64,000 bases of DNA from DATJLY01 sp963773665 (GTDB lineage: Bacteria > Pseudomonadota > Alphaproteobacteria > ATCC43930 > CGMCC-115725). A program made the position numbers and the translations under genes. The stretch is taken from contig CAVZBZ010000002.1 in assembly GCA_963773665.1 (NCBI GenBank), positions 1 through 64,000 on the forward strand, given 5' to 3'. The notes beneath the pieces are model-generated. The model made no database searches. It saw only the letters and a list, made by a program, of their open reading frames with translations, and had not been told where the DNA came from. Positions 30,294 to 39,500 of this stretch are shown piece by piece. How positions within the stretch are numbered: the first letter of the stretch is position 1; each line of letters starts with the position of its first letter.

Positions 30294-32579
30294 ATGGCCA
30301 TCAAGAAAGTTCTCAGCGTCAAGAATGTCGGGCGCCTCGTGAATTGCACGCAGAAAGGCCCCGAACTTAACCGGTACAACCTTTTCTTCGCTGAAAACGG
30401 TCGTGGCAAGACGACCTTATGCGCTGTTCTCCGCTCATTCCAGACAGGGCAGCACGAGCACATCACGGAGAGGAAGACCATCTCGCCGACGGCTGGCGAG
30501 CCGGCGGCCTCGCTTCGCGTTGCCGCGGGTAACGTCACCTACGACAAAAAAGCGTGGACCGCCACCCTGCCGGAGATCGCAATTTTTGATGCGACGTTTG
30601 TCGCCCGTAACGTGCATGCGGGGGAGTATGTCAGCCGGGATCACCGCAGCAATCTTCTGCAGGTCATAATCGGCGAGACGGGCATCGGGCTCGCTGATGC
30701 AGTGAGCAAGCTTGACGACGCGATCCGGGACAAGAACAGCGAAGTCAACAAGGCCAGAAAGGCACTTCAGACCCATTTGCCCGCCGGGGGCAATCTGGAC
30801 GCCTTTCTTGCCCTCGCAGCCGACGCGGACATCGATAACAAGATCGCGACCAAGAAAACCGAGCGCGACGCTGCGAAGCGATCCGATGAAATCAAGCAGC
30901 GCGCGGCCCTGTCGGAGGCGACAATTCCCGCACTGCCCGCCGCCCTGGAGGCGACGCTTGCGAAGACGCTTGCCGATGTATCCGCAGACGCGGAAAAGCG
31001 TTTGAAGGCCCAAATAGCGCACCACGAGATGCACGATCGCGGGGAAGCGTGGATTTCCGAAGGGGTAGGCTACCTTCATGACGATGCCTGCCCGTTTTGC
31101 GGCCAAAGCACCAAGGGCTTGGCTCTTGTAGACGCTTATAAACAGTTCTTTTCAGACGCATACGCCGGACTGACGGAAGAGATCGCGCAACTTCGCGCCC
31201 AGACAGAGGCGGCGCTTGGCGATGCGGCGCTTGCGACCCTCGGCCGGACGATCGCGACGAACGACGCGGGCGCGCAGTTCTGGAAGCAGTTTGCCGCCGT
31301 CGCTCTGGCAACGCCGGATCATGACAAGAGCATCGTCGATCCGGCGCGGAAACTGCGGTTAGCGGCCTTGGCGCTCCTAGAGGCGAAAGCGGCAAACCCG
31401 CTTTCAGTGATCGCGCTCGGCAAGGATTTGGAGACCGCCCTCAAGGACTACGAGGCCGTTCGCAAATTGCTCGGCGACTATAATGCCGGGGTCACGGCGG
31501 CGAATGTGGCGATAGCGGCGCAGAAGAAGCAGGCACAGGCGGCTAACCTCGCAACCCTTGAAAAGGAACTGGCGGCTCTTCTCCTTACAAAGCTCCGCCA
31601 CGACGCCAAGATCGCGCCGCTGTGCAACGAATGCACCACTCTGGCGGCCGACAAGGCCAAGCTTGATAAGGATAAGGACGCCGCCAAAACGGCGCTCGAC
31701 AAGCATGCCGACAAGATGATTCACGACTACGAGACGACGATCAACAAGCTTCTGAAAGGCTTCGGCGCCGGGTTCACCATTACCAATAGCAAGAAGACCT
31801 ATGTCGGCGGCACGCCTACATCTGTCTACCAGATTCTCATCAACAATCAGCCCGTGGACTTGGGGGATGGTTCCACGCCTCTCGGGCAACCGTGCTTCCG
31901 CACCACATTGAGCGCGGGCGACAAAAGCACACTCGCGCTAGCGTTCTTTCTCGCCCAGCTCGACCATGACCCGAACAAGGCGAACCGCATCGTCGTCTTC
32001 GACGACCCCTTCAACAGTCAGGACCGGTCGCGCCGCGAGCGGACAGCGGAACTGCTGAGGAAATATGGAAGCGAGTGCGCGCAACTGCTGTTGCTGTCGC
32101 ATGACCCGTTCTTTCTGGGCTTGGTTTATTCCAAGCTCCCAAAGGCGGAGCGGCATTGCCTACAGCTATCCCGTGCTCCCGACAACACGACAACCATCGA
32201 GGAATGGGACGTCGAGAAGGAGACGCAGGACGGATATTTCAGAGATCACGCGGCCCTCTCCTCCTATCTTCTCAATGGCGCGAAAGACCTGATCGATATC
32301 GCGCGCAAAATCCGCCCGGTGCTGGAGGGCTATCACCGGTATCGCTTTCCGCACCAGTTCCCCGACAATGAGTGGCTCGGGGATATCATAAAGCGCATCA
32401 GGGACTCGGCGGGCGCGCACCCGATGCACCCCGCATTGGAGGAACTGGGCAGCATCAACGACTACTCAAAGAAATATCATCACGACACAAATCCGGGAAA
32501 AGCTGACGCCGAACCGCTCAATGATGGCGAGTTGCAGGGCTACGTACAGCGCACGCTTGCGATTGTTGGCGGGTATTGA
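30294..32579 (+). CDS. AAA family ATPase with zinc-hook motif, RloC/PrrC-like architecture
   Basis: This 761-residue intact protein opens MAIKKVLSVKNVGRLVNCTQ. NLFFAENGRGKTTL is Walker A (about residue 30). A coiled coil carries CPFCGQ (about residue 264), a possible zinc-hook half. TTLSAGDKSTLALAFFLAQL is the ABC signature region, RIVVFDDPFNSQD is Walker B and LLLLSHDP is the H-loop. The last 120 residues (with AGAHPMHPALEEL and KKYHHDTN) are a separate His-rich helical domain. Such SMC-like ATPases include anticodon nucleases (PrrC, RloC) guarding restriction systems. I cannot confirm a nuclease triad. It follows res by 66 bases. Confidence 0.75.
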   Translation: MAIKKVLSVKNVGRLVNCTQKGPELNRYNLFFAENGRGKTTLCAVLRSFQTGQHEHITERKTISPTAGEPAASLRVAAGNVTYDKKAWTATLPEIAIFDATFVARNVHAGEYVSRDHRSNLLQVIIGETGIGLADAVSKLDDAIRDKNSEVNKARKALQTHLPAGGNLDAFLALAADADIDNKIATKKTERDAAKRSDEIKQRAALSEATIPALPAALEATLAKTLADVSADAEKRLKAQIAHHEMHDRGEAWISEGVGYLHDDACPFCGQSTKGLALVDAYKQFFSDAYAGLTEEIAQLRAQTEAALGDAALATLGRTIATNDAGAQFWKQFAAVALATPDHDKSIVDPARKLRLAALALLEAKAANPLSVIALGKDLETALKDYEAVRKLLGDYNAGVTAANVAIAAQKKQAQAANLATLEKELAALLLTKLRHDAKIAPLCNECTTLAADKAKLDKDKDAAKTALDKHADKMIHDYETTINKLLKGFGAGFTITNSKKTYVGGTPTSVYQILINNQPVDLGDGSTPLGQPCFRTTLSAGDKSTLALAFFLAQLDHDPNKANRIVVFDDPFNSQDRSRRERTAELLRKYGSECAQLLLLSHDPFFLGLVYSKLPKAERHCLQLSRAPDNTTTIEEWDVEKETQDGYFRDHAALSSYLLNGAKDLIDIARKIRPVLEGYHRYRFPHQFPDNEWLGDIIKRIRDSAGAHPMHPALEELGSINDYSKKYHHDTNPGKADAEPLNDGELQGYVQRTLAIVGGY

Positions 32580-32725
32580 GCCACAGACGCTCGCTGCCGA
32601 GAAGCTGGTTGGGCTTGCGATTTCCAGGGATTTTCGTCCGACTGCTGAAGCGATCGTGCCATGCTCGTGCGGCTCGCTCTGGCCCGATGAGCCCGACAAC
32701 CCGTAGTAGGTCGATCCCCTACGGT

Positions 32726-35011
32726 CTAACGTGCTATCAGCGTAGCGAACAGGTTTCCCAGAGCCACATCGTCAAAGGCATCACCCTCGACAGGTGTTGG
32801 TGCGCTAAAAGACGGTGATTTTGATACAGAGGTCTTCTCTTCAACCTCGGCGATCCTCTCCTCCACCGTTGCTATAGCCCTATCCAGAACCAGCGCAGGG
32901 ATTGTCGCGCGGCTGCCTAGCTTGCGAAGCGTTTTGATGTGGTCCTTCAGGGTGGAATCCAAATCGATATCGGAAACTACGCTTTGTACGTTCTCAAACT
33001 CGGTTGTGATAGCTTCATCGATTGCTCGGGGGATTTCATCGCCAAGCGTACAATTCCAAAGATCGACCGCATCCGAGATATTCTCAAGCTCGTCGGAGGG
33101 CATGCCCCTCCTAATCATGTCGATAATTTCATGCTCAAGACTGTCTGCTAGCTCGGTTGCACAGGGGAGGTCTTCAAAATAATCACCGTCACGCAGCTTG
33201 GCGACGAGTTCAATCACCTCGCCGCCATCACGCCATAAATCAAGACCATCTATGGGCGCTCTTGCCAATGCGAGCGCTAAGTCAGCAAAGCGTTGATCAT
33301 GGCTGGCGCCCCACCACGCGATCAGCAACTCTATGCGATCCGTGTTCGAAAGCCCGTCCGCTGAAAGCATCTGCACGGAGCCTTCCCGCGTTCGAGTCCA
33401 TACTGGAAGCCTGAGCAGTTTCTCCGCCACCACCAAGAATGACTCTGCAACGGCCTTCAGGGCTTCGGCCGTTTTCGCCACACGTTTACCGTGCTGCCAT
33501 ACTGCCCGTGCCCAATCGGTCTGGCGGGCAACGATGGCGAATTCACATAACAGAACTGAGTCGTCGAGATATTCCGTGAGGTAGTCACGTAACGAGGGAT
33601 TAACAAGCCGGACATCTTTTCCGGTGATGGTGATGAAACCACCTTCCAAAATCTTCAGGGCTTCCTCAAAATCTTTCGGGTCGTGCGGTTCACCGTATTT
33701 CGCGCAAAGATGCGGATGGAGTGCGTCGTACGCGACGCGCAGTTTCTCGATCGTCACCCCATACTCGGAGCTAAAAAATAGTGCGAATAGCAGATGTTGG
33801 CATGTCTTCGAGATATGTGTACGGAAGGCGATATCCCAGAGCCGCCCCGGATGCGTGAGGGCATCTAGAAAAGCACTAGGATATGTTTCAGGCTTGAGGC
33901 GTCCGATCCGGGTTACGTCCGTCATCCAATCAATGATGCGCGGGTTGTAATTGCGATGGTCTACGATTTTAGCGATATCACCGCTGTCAACGAGAGCAGT
34001 AATGTGCGCGTGCGGAGTCCCCGCACTTAGAAGGTGATTGTAAAGGATGCGGGCTTTGATACGCCGAGTATATACGCCCACATCAAGAACATATTTGCTT
34101 ATGTTCAGTTGTTGATCCGCGAGATGCTCCGATACGCGGCGGGCTTCCTCGAAAATATATGCGCGCGTCGTTAGGATAAACCGGGCGTTCGGGGAAGTCC
34201 GAACGCGCCTGATAAATCGCGCAAGGTCGGAATCGTTATGAGAAAGGGCTCGGCGATCTAACGCCACCTTGCCAAGGAAATCATCAAAGAAGAAAACTTG
34301 CTTCCTTGTATCCTCAATCGAGGCGAGTCCGTCATCGAGGCTGCGGATGGCAACAAGTTCCCAGTTCTCAGCGATATAGGCATAGGATAGCATCTCGGCG
34401 AGAGTTGTCTTGCCGACGCCCGGCGGCCCAGAAATAATCACTACGTGGTGGGCTTCGAGCGTATCGCGTGCCCCGTTTAAGCTGGGATTTGGTGCAAAGA
34501 CGCGGACTTTGGCTTCAATCTCTGCCCTTGTGATGTTGTTGAATGTATGGGCGGCGGAGCGGACGACGCGCTCCAGAATTGCCGATCCTGTTAGCCACAG
34601 TTTGATATGCGATTTTTCGATGAGAGGAAATTTTCTGATGAGCGTGTTCAGATCACGGGGTCCAAATATGTCTGCTTCGCTTTGGAGCGCTGGGCCGATA
34701 ATGTCTGCAAGCTCGTGCTTGTTCGCCGGCGAGAGAGGTCGGGAAGTCGCGAGGATATACCGCGCGGCTGACAACTTATCTATCGAGGCGCGCTCGCGCT
34801 TCATCGTCGTTTTGAGCGACGGATAACTTGACCCTGCATAATGTTTGGCTTGCATTACGATTGCGTCGCGTCCCAACGCATGGCGTCCATCGACGCCACC
34901 ATCCGGACCAGCGGCAAACGCCTCAAAGCGGACGCCCAATTCTTCGCCGAGAAGGTCTCTTACCAAGTCCTCAAAATCGGCGGGGGAAATGCCTGCAAAA
35001 TCGTATGTCAT
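32726..35011 (-). CDS. Mrr-like nuclease fused to nSTAND3 NTPase
   Basis: ATG 35011 lies directly after the Fic TGA (TGAATG). The N-terminus MTYDFAGISPADFEDLVRDL followed by GPDGGVDGR and IVMQAKHYAG is a PD-(D/E)XK Mrr-like domain (E, D, QxK). Walker A is VVIISGPPGVGKTTLAEML near residue 192, Walker B is KQVFFFDDFLG, and ARFILTTRAYIF follows. The remaining 400 residues are helical. Length 761 residues, intact. Nuclease-STAND proteins act in antiphage abortive infection by recognising a phage protein and then degrading DNA. The trigger is unknown. Lower GC than the backbone suggests separate origin. Confidence 0.8.
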   Translation of the reverse strand: MTYDFAGISPADFEDLVRDLLGEELGVRFEAFAAGPDGGVDGRHALGRDAIVMQAKHYAGSSYPSLKTTMKRERASIDKLSAARYILATSRPLSPANKHELADIIGPALQSEADIFGPRDLNTLIRKFPLIEKSHIKLWLTGSAILERVVRSAAHTFNNITRAEIEAKVRVFAPNPSLNGARDTLEAHHVVIISGPPGVGKTTLAEMLSYAYIAENWELVAIRSLDDGLASIEDTRKQVFFFDDFLGKVALDRRALSHNDSDLARFIRRVRTSPNARFILTTRAYIFEEARRVSEHLADQQLNISKYVLDVGVYTRRIKARILYNHLLSAGTPHAHITALVDSGDIAKIVDHRNYNPRIIDWMTDVTRIGRLKPETYPSAFLDALTHPGRLWDIAFRTHISKTCQHLLFALFFSSEYGVTIEKLRVAYDALHPHLCAKYGEPHDPKDFEEALKILEGGFITITGKDVRLVNPSLRDYLTEYLDDSVLLCEFAIVARQTDWARAVWQHGKRVAKTAEALKAVAESFLVVAEKLLRLPVWTRTREGSVQMLSADGLSNTDRIELLIAWWGASHDQRFADLALALARAPIDGLDLWRDGGEVIELVAKLRDGDYFEDLPCATELADSLEHEIIDMIRRGMPSDELENISDAVDLWNCTLGDEIPRAIDEAITTEFENVQSVVSDIDLDSTLKDHIKTLRKLGSRATIPALVLDRAIATVEERIAEVEEKTSVSKSPSFSAPTPVEGDAFDDVALGNLFATLIAR

Positions 35012-36249
35012 TCACCCCGCCCTGTCCGGGAACAGTCCCGGCATCCAGCGCGAGGCGAGCGTTGCGGGGAAGGCGAGGCGCAGAGGCGCGCGCGTGCTCT
35101 CGGACGTGAGGACGCCTTGCTCGATCAGGGCGGAGACGACACGGCGGGCCTGGCGGTCGCCGGTGCCGACGATGTTGGCGGCGTCGCCGCGCGGGAGTTC
35201 GCCGCGGTAGAGCACGGCCTCAAGGATCGCGCCGGATTTTGGCGGCAGCTTGTCGAGGCGGATTTGCTCTTCCGCCCAGAGCAGGATGCGCGCGCGCAAC
35301 TGGTCCGGCTGCATCAGGCCTTCCATGAAGGTGACCTGATCGAGGCAGGTCGTCAGGAAGAATTGCGTGAATTCCGCCAGAGCTTCCTCGCTGAGGTTGC
35401 CCCTGCCGTCGAGATCGTTGCGGCGCGGCTGGTCGCAGGCGGCGAGGTGGCCTTTGTAGGCGTCGACGTTGCGCGCAAGGCCGCGCGCGATCGACCAGAC
35501 CGCGCCGGTATCGAGCGCTTCGAGCAGCGTGGCGTGCGACATGAGCCGCGCGACGCGGCCGTTGCCGTCGAGGAACGGGTGAATCCACGCGAGGCGGTGA
35601 TGCGCCGCCGCCGTCGCGATGATGGTCTCGGTCTTGCCGAGCTTGCTGTAGACCTCTTCGAAGCGCTCCAGGAAGCGCGGCACGGCGCCGGCGGGCTGAC
35701 GGGGACATGCCGGCCGACCGCGACATCGCGGTGACGCAGTTCGCCGGGGATGACTTTTATCTTCTCCTTGGTTGCCGGGTCCTCGACCCACAGCAGATCG
35801 TCGGGCAGCAGTTCGCAGAAGCGCCGATGAATCTCGCGGATGGAGTCCGCGGTGACGGCGCGGCCTTTGAGGCCGCCGTCGTCGATCCAGTGCTGGACCG
35901 CGATGTGCGCCTTGGCTTCGAGCTGGAGATCGCGCTTTTTGGCGTCCTTGCTGTAGTCGTCCTTGAGCGCGCGCTCGATATCGATCGGGTGCGTGTCGTG
36001 CCCTTCGATCAGGTTGCTGTAGTAGCAGTTCATCGCCCGCACGAGATCGGCGAGCGAGGTCAGCAGGCTTGCGGGCAGGGAGCGGCGGAAGCCGGCGCTC
36101 TTCTGCGCCAGCTCCAGCGCCAGATCGGTCAGGGCCGCGCGGTGGCGCGAGCTTTCGCCGATCAGCAGCGGCTCCATCAGGCCGATGCTTTCGCCCCGGT
36201 CTTTCGCCGCTTTTATGTCCGCTTTTAAGTCCGCTTCGTTCTTAGCCAT
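35012..36249 (-). pseudogene. Fic family protein, class II (one frameshift)
   Basis: ATG 36249 opens MAKNEADLKADIKAAKDRGE. The N-terminal helix carries YYSNLIEGH, matching the inhibitory [S/T]xxxE[G/N] motif that blocks AMPylation in class II Fic proteins. After a one-base break near 35695, AAHHRLAWIHPFLDGNGRVA contains the catalytic HPFxxGNGR loop. A C-terminal winged helix is likely. The expected length is about 412 residues. Fic proteins attach AMP to target side chains. The stop is immediately followed by the nSTAND3 start, so both are one minus-strand operon. A leaderless promoter is proposed just upstream. Confidence 0.82.
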
Positions 36250-36254
36250 AGATC

Positions 36255-36284
36255 ATTATATATCAGTTCATTAGGCTTATACAA
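36255..36284 (-). promoter_or_regulatory. Sigma70-like promoter of the Fic-nSTAND3 operon
   Basis: On the minus strand TTGTAT (36284-36279), an 18-base spacer and a perfect TATAAT (36260-36255) precede the Fic ATG at 36249. The -10 box ends only five bases before the start codon, so transcription would begin at or next to the A of ATG and give a leaderless message. The AT-rich patch contrasts with surrounding GC-rich DNA. Confidence 0.55.
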
Positions 36285-36489
36285 GGTTCCGCTATGGCCG
36301 CTTAAAAGTCCGCTTCTGTGACCGCTTCCACGTGGCGCCTAAGCGCCTGAAGTTCAAGGGGATTAGGCAGGGGTAGGGGTCGGTAGAGACAATCGAATTC
36401 CATGCACTGCCGGATACCCGTGCCGCCGTTGCTTGACGGAGGATACGGATGTGTTGTACATGTACGCCATACGTATGAAAGAGGTATGG

Positions 36490-36777
36490 ATGAGCTATGT
36501 CAAGCCGTCAGAGGTGAACAGCCCCAAAAACCGGTGGCGGCTGCGCCGTGTTCTGCACGATGGGACTGAGGGCGAATGGTCGGTTGCCGAAGGTCAATGG
36601 GACAATGACGGCCTCTGGCGTGATGTCCTTGCCATACGCTGGAACGGCACGAGCGAGGCCCCGATCGGAAATCCGCAATCGCGGGGCTTGGCAACCTGGT
36701 TCATCGTGCCCGACGAACTGGAGCCCGCTATTCGGTCGGCAATCCCCAATTTGCGCGCGGCGAAGGGGCAATCATGA
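36490..36777 (+). CDS. Hypothetical protein heading a PIN operon
   Basis: ATG 36490 (MSYVKPSEVNSPKNRWRLRR) has GAGG five bases upstream. Longer in-frame starts exist at 36475 and a TTG at 36433. The 95-residue product is Trp-rich (GEWSVAEGQWDNDGLWRDV, then AIRWNG) and looks like a small beta-sheet protein. No family is recognised. Its stop overlaps the PIN-gene ATG (ATGA), so it is coupled to a putative RNase and could be its antitoxin or partner. That is inference from position only. Confidence 0.55.
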   Translation: MSYVKPSEVNSPKNRWRLRRVLHDGTEGEWSVAEGQWDNDGLWRDVLAIRWNGTSEAPIGNPQSRGLATWFIVPDELEPAIRSAIPNLRAAKGQS

Positions 36778-38311
36778 GCGGCGTGCTGCATCTCTTTCCG
36801 GATACCAATCTGTTCCTCCAATGCCGGGCACTGGAGGAATTGGACTGGACGCCTTGGCAGACATATGACGAGGTGCAGTTGATAGTTTCCATGCCGGTCC
36901 AGCGCGAAATCGATAATCATAAAAAGAAGGGCAACGAGCGGCTCGGCCGCCGCGCCCGAACAACAAACACTCTTTTCCGCGAGGTCATGCGCGGCGATCA
37001 TGGGCACAAGGTGATCCGCGAGTCCGGGCCTTCTGTGAAGCTGTTCATCAGGCCTGAATACGGGCACAACCCTGCACTCGCTGACCGCCTGAATTATGAA
37101 GAGCGCGATGATCAGCTCATCGGCACGATATCTACGTTCCTGGAGAAACTTCCGGGCGCCGACGCGCGGCTTCTGACAGATGATACAACACCGATAGCAA
37201 CGGCCAAGTCCGTAGGAATTGCGGTGGTGGAAATCCCCGCGTCTTGGCTTCTTCCGCCCGAGAATACGGAAATCAGCTAAAAAGATTGGCGCACTGGAAT
37301 CCGAAATCGCCCGTTTGAAAAAGGCGGAACCGCAGTTCAGGATTGCGTGTAGGAACGTGGCTGGCGAGCCCGTCGAAAAACTCGAATATGCTCTGGAGCG
37401 GTTTGAGGCCCTTACCGATACACAGCTTAAATCGTTCATAACGAGGATCGCTGCCCGGTTTCCTGTAGCGACGGATTTTGGTTCGAGTGAAATCTGCCGA
37501 GCGGCAGCCGTCGCCGCTGGCAGCATTTGCGTTTCTGGGGATGAAAGAGGTGTTTGTCCCCGCCTCGGAAAAGGACATCGCGGCTTACCGCGACGAGAAA
37601 TATCCTCAATGGCTTAAATCCTGCAAAAGCATCCTGCGTCAATATCACGACACGCTCAACCACGGGTCCCCTAAGCCTTCATTCAGTTTCGCTGCATTCA
37701 ATGAGGGGACACGACCCGGAAAGGACGCCCTGATCAGCATCGAGGCAAAAGGGAATTTTGCCATCATGCCGCCCTCCCGGAAGGCGCGAGACGATGATGA
37801 TGACGACGGCCAAGAGGCAGATCAGCAACAGCCCGTGGAGTTGCCGCGCCCACCTGTGCCGCCTCGCGGCAAGTGGCGCAGTGAGCCCTCTTCAGCTTTT
37901 GGGATGCTTGAGGATCTCATGGGCCGTAAGGACCATCTTGGCATGTTCCACAATGATTTCGGGCCGTTGCTCCCCAATATCCAGCCCTTTCGGCGGGACC
38001 CTAACGGCTTCTATTACAAGCCGGAGCGGCCGAAGAGGCCGCAATCGTCTATTAGTCTGGAATGTGAACAATGGCGTCACGGCCCCGATCACTGGGCGGA
38101 TTTCGCCGGAGAAATCCATTTCGCCAAGACAGAAAACAGGGTTGTCGGTGTGCTCGAATGCCGGATTCACGTAGAGAACCTTTCCGAGAGCGAATTTCTG
38201 TGCGTTCCGGTGCGGATTGAAATTTCGTCGGTCAGCGTTCTTGATCGCGCGGAAAGGCTCGTTGAGGCGCTCGCCGGCTCACTTCCAATTCAACGCTCGC
38301 AAATCTCGTGA
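36774..38311 (+). pseudogene. PIN-domain protein with long C-terminal extension, frameshifted
   Basis: ATG 36774 opens MSGVLHLFPDTNLFLQCRAL. LFPDTN supplies the first PIN-domain Asp, QREIDNHKK the second acidic residue, and DARLLTDDTTPIA the late acidic pair, the usual layout of PIN ribonucleases. One extra T near 37275 (ATCAGC-T-AAAAAG) breaks the frame, which continues KKIGALESEIARLKKAEPQF. A second break near 37495 leads to LAAFAFLGMKEVFVPASEKD. The product would be about 512 residues, far longer than VapC-type toxins (about 130). It includes a predicted coiled coil and an Asp-rich linker. The stop overlaps the next GTG. Confidence 0.62.
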
Positions 38312-39181
38312 ACCGAATAACTCATAGGATCGCCAAGGCGAAGGCGCGCAATCCAGCCGAAATCTACAATGAGAAACGCCGGATTGTGATCACCGAGTTT
38401 ATGAAAGACCCCGTCGAGGCAAGGAAATGGCTGGATGGATATAGGAATACCCTTGGACCGAAAGGTTACGTCGGTCTGAAAGCTGAACTGGATTTCTTTG
38501 AAAAATACGTAGACGAGTTTGGTCTGGTGCCAACTCTCGACGCTGGCAATTCAACCGATTTTGCGGGCACTGTCGATAATGCAACGCGATGCTTCGATGT
38601 CACCACCAACATAAAATTTAAGAAGCTCGGAAAATATGAACCCATGCAGCTCAAGGGGCGCCGTTACACTATTGCGGTATTTGACGGTAACGGATTCGAA
38701 TTCGTCGATATCAAACTTTCCCTTCTGCGCGGACTGCGGGAAAGGGCGAATACTGCCGACCGCGATGCTGCTCGACGAGAATTTCAATGAAGACGGCGAG
38801 AGCAAGTGGTCCAACGATCAGCTTCTCGTGACGATTTGTAGCACGTGCCAGCAAACGGAAGTTGTTGACCGCGTGACTACGCCCTTCCTGTACGGTTTCG
38901 ATCATTGGTATCAGACGCTCAATGAAGCCAACGACGAAGCCGAGGCTCTTGGCCAACCAAAGATCAACGTCGAATCCGAAATTCAGGAACACGCGACCTC
39001 AGCACTGCGCTATCTGCGCGACCATTTCGGTGCCTATCTCGTCGCAATCGGCGGCAAGCATTACAAGATTACAAATCCCACCAACGCTGATGGTTATTGG
39101 ACATACCGGCTCCTGCATATTGCGCCGTTGGCGCAGGAGCATCTCGGCGATGAGTATGAGTGGGATATTGACCGCGAATAA
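38308..39181 (+). pseudogene. Hypothetical zinc-ribbon protein (one frameshift)
   Basis: GTG 38308 overlaps the PIN-protein stop (GTGA). It opens VNRITHRIAKAKARNPAEIY. The middle (AELDFFEKYVDEFGLVP, STDFAGTVDNATRCFDVTTN, IKFKKLG) recalls the D...(D/E)xK layout of PD-(D/E)XK nucleases but is not decisive. One extra A near 38718 breaks the frame. The next frame gives NFPFCADCGKGRILPTAM and TICSTCQQTE, a four-Cys zinc ribbon. The expected length is about 290 residues. It is coupled to the PIN gene and could be a second effector or sensor of the same system. The function is not known. Confidence 0.5.
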
Positions 39182-39183
39182 GT

Positions 39184-39420
39184 TCAAACCTGCAAGACCG
39201 CATACCACACGTGTCCGGCATCCGGCGGCGTGGTTATAGCTAGGCAGTGCCGGGTTCCAGATTTCTTGCTCTTCTGCGTGGCGTCATGCGCCTCGTTCAG
39301 GATTGTCCCCGTCACCTTGTGCATCCGCTTGTCCTCACTGCCGAGCCCGAGCGCGAAACCCATCATCATCAGGTGTTTGAAGGAAAGGGCTATGCGGACC
39401 GTTGCGTCGGTGCTCAGCAT
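39184..39420 (-). CDS. Small hypothetical protein, paralogue A
   Basis: A minus-strand ORF from ATG 39420 (MLSTDATVRIALSFKHLMMM) contains GFALGLGSEDKRMHKVTG, almost identical to a segment of the minus-strand protein at 43134-43433. The DNA for that part is the 105-bp direct repeat (39290-39394). The C-terminus differs from the paralogue. It is convergent with the zinc-ribbon gene and divergent from the HNH gene. No family or function is recognised. The homologous start may lie further upstream. Confidence 0.45.
   Translation of the reverse strand: MLSTDATVRIALSFKHLMMMGFALGLGSEDKRMHKVTGTILNEAHDATQKSKKSGTRHCLAITTPPDAGHVWYAVLQV
39290..39394 (+). repeat. 105-bp direct repeat, left copy
   Basis: It matches 43249-43353 in the same orientation with four mismatches over 105 bases, starting GCCTCGTTCAGGATTGTCCC. 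The two copies bracket about 3.9 kb with four genes (HNH, unknown, HTH-HEPN, unknown). It encodes part of a small minus-strand protein in both places. Recombination between copies would delete the cassette. Confidence 0.85.
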
Positions 39421-39500
39421 GAATTCGCGCCTTATGATACCCTGTCCCCATGGGAATCGCTTCCAACTTACCGCCGGCAATCGGCCGGACCCTGACCGAG

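Noticed and set aside
21570..32579. Naming the operon DISARM
   Set aside because: An SNF2 helicase and a methylase are present, but no DrmA, DrmB (DUF1998) or phospholipase-type DrmC gene is seen, and the methylase and partner are type III Mod and Res.
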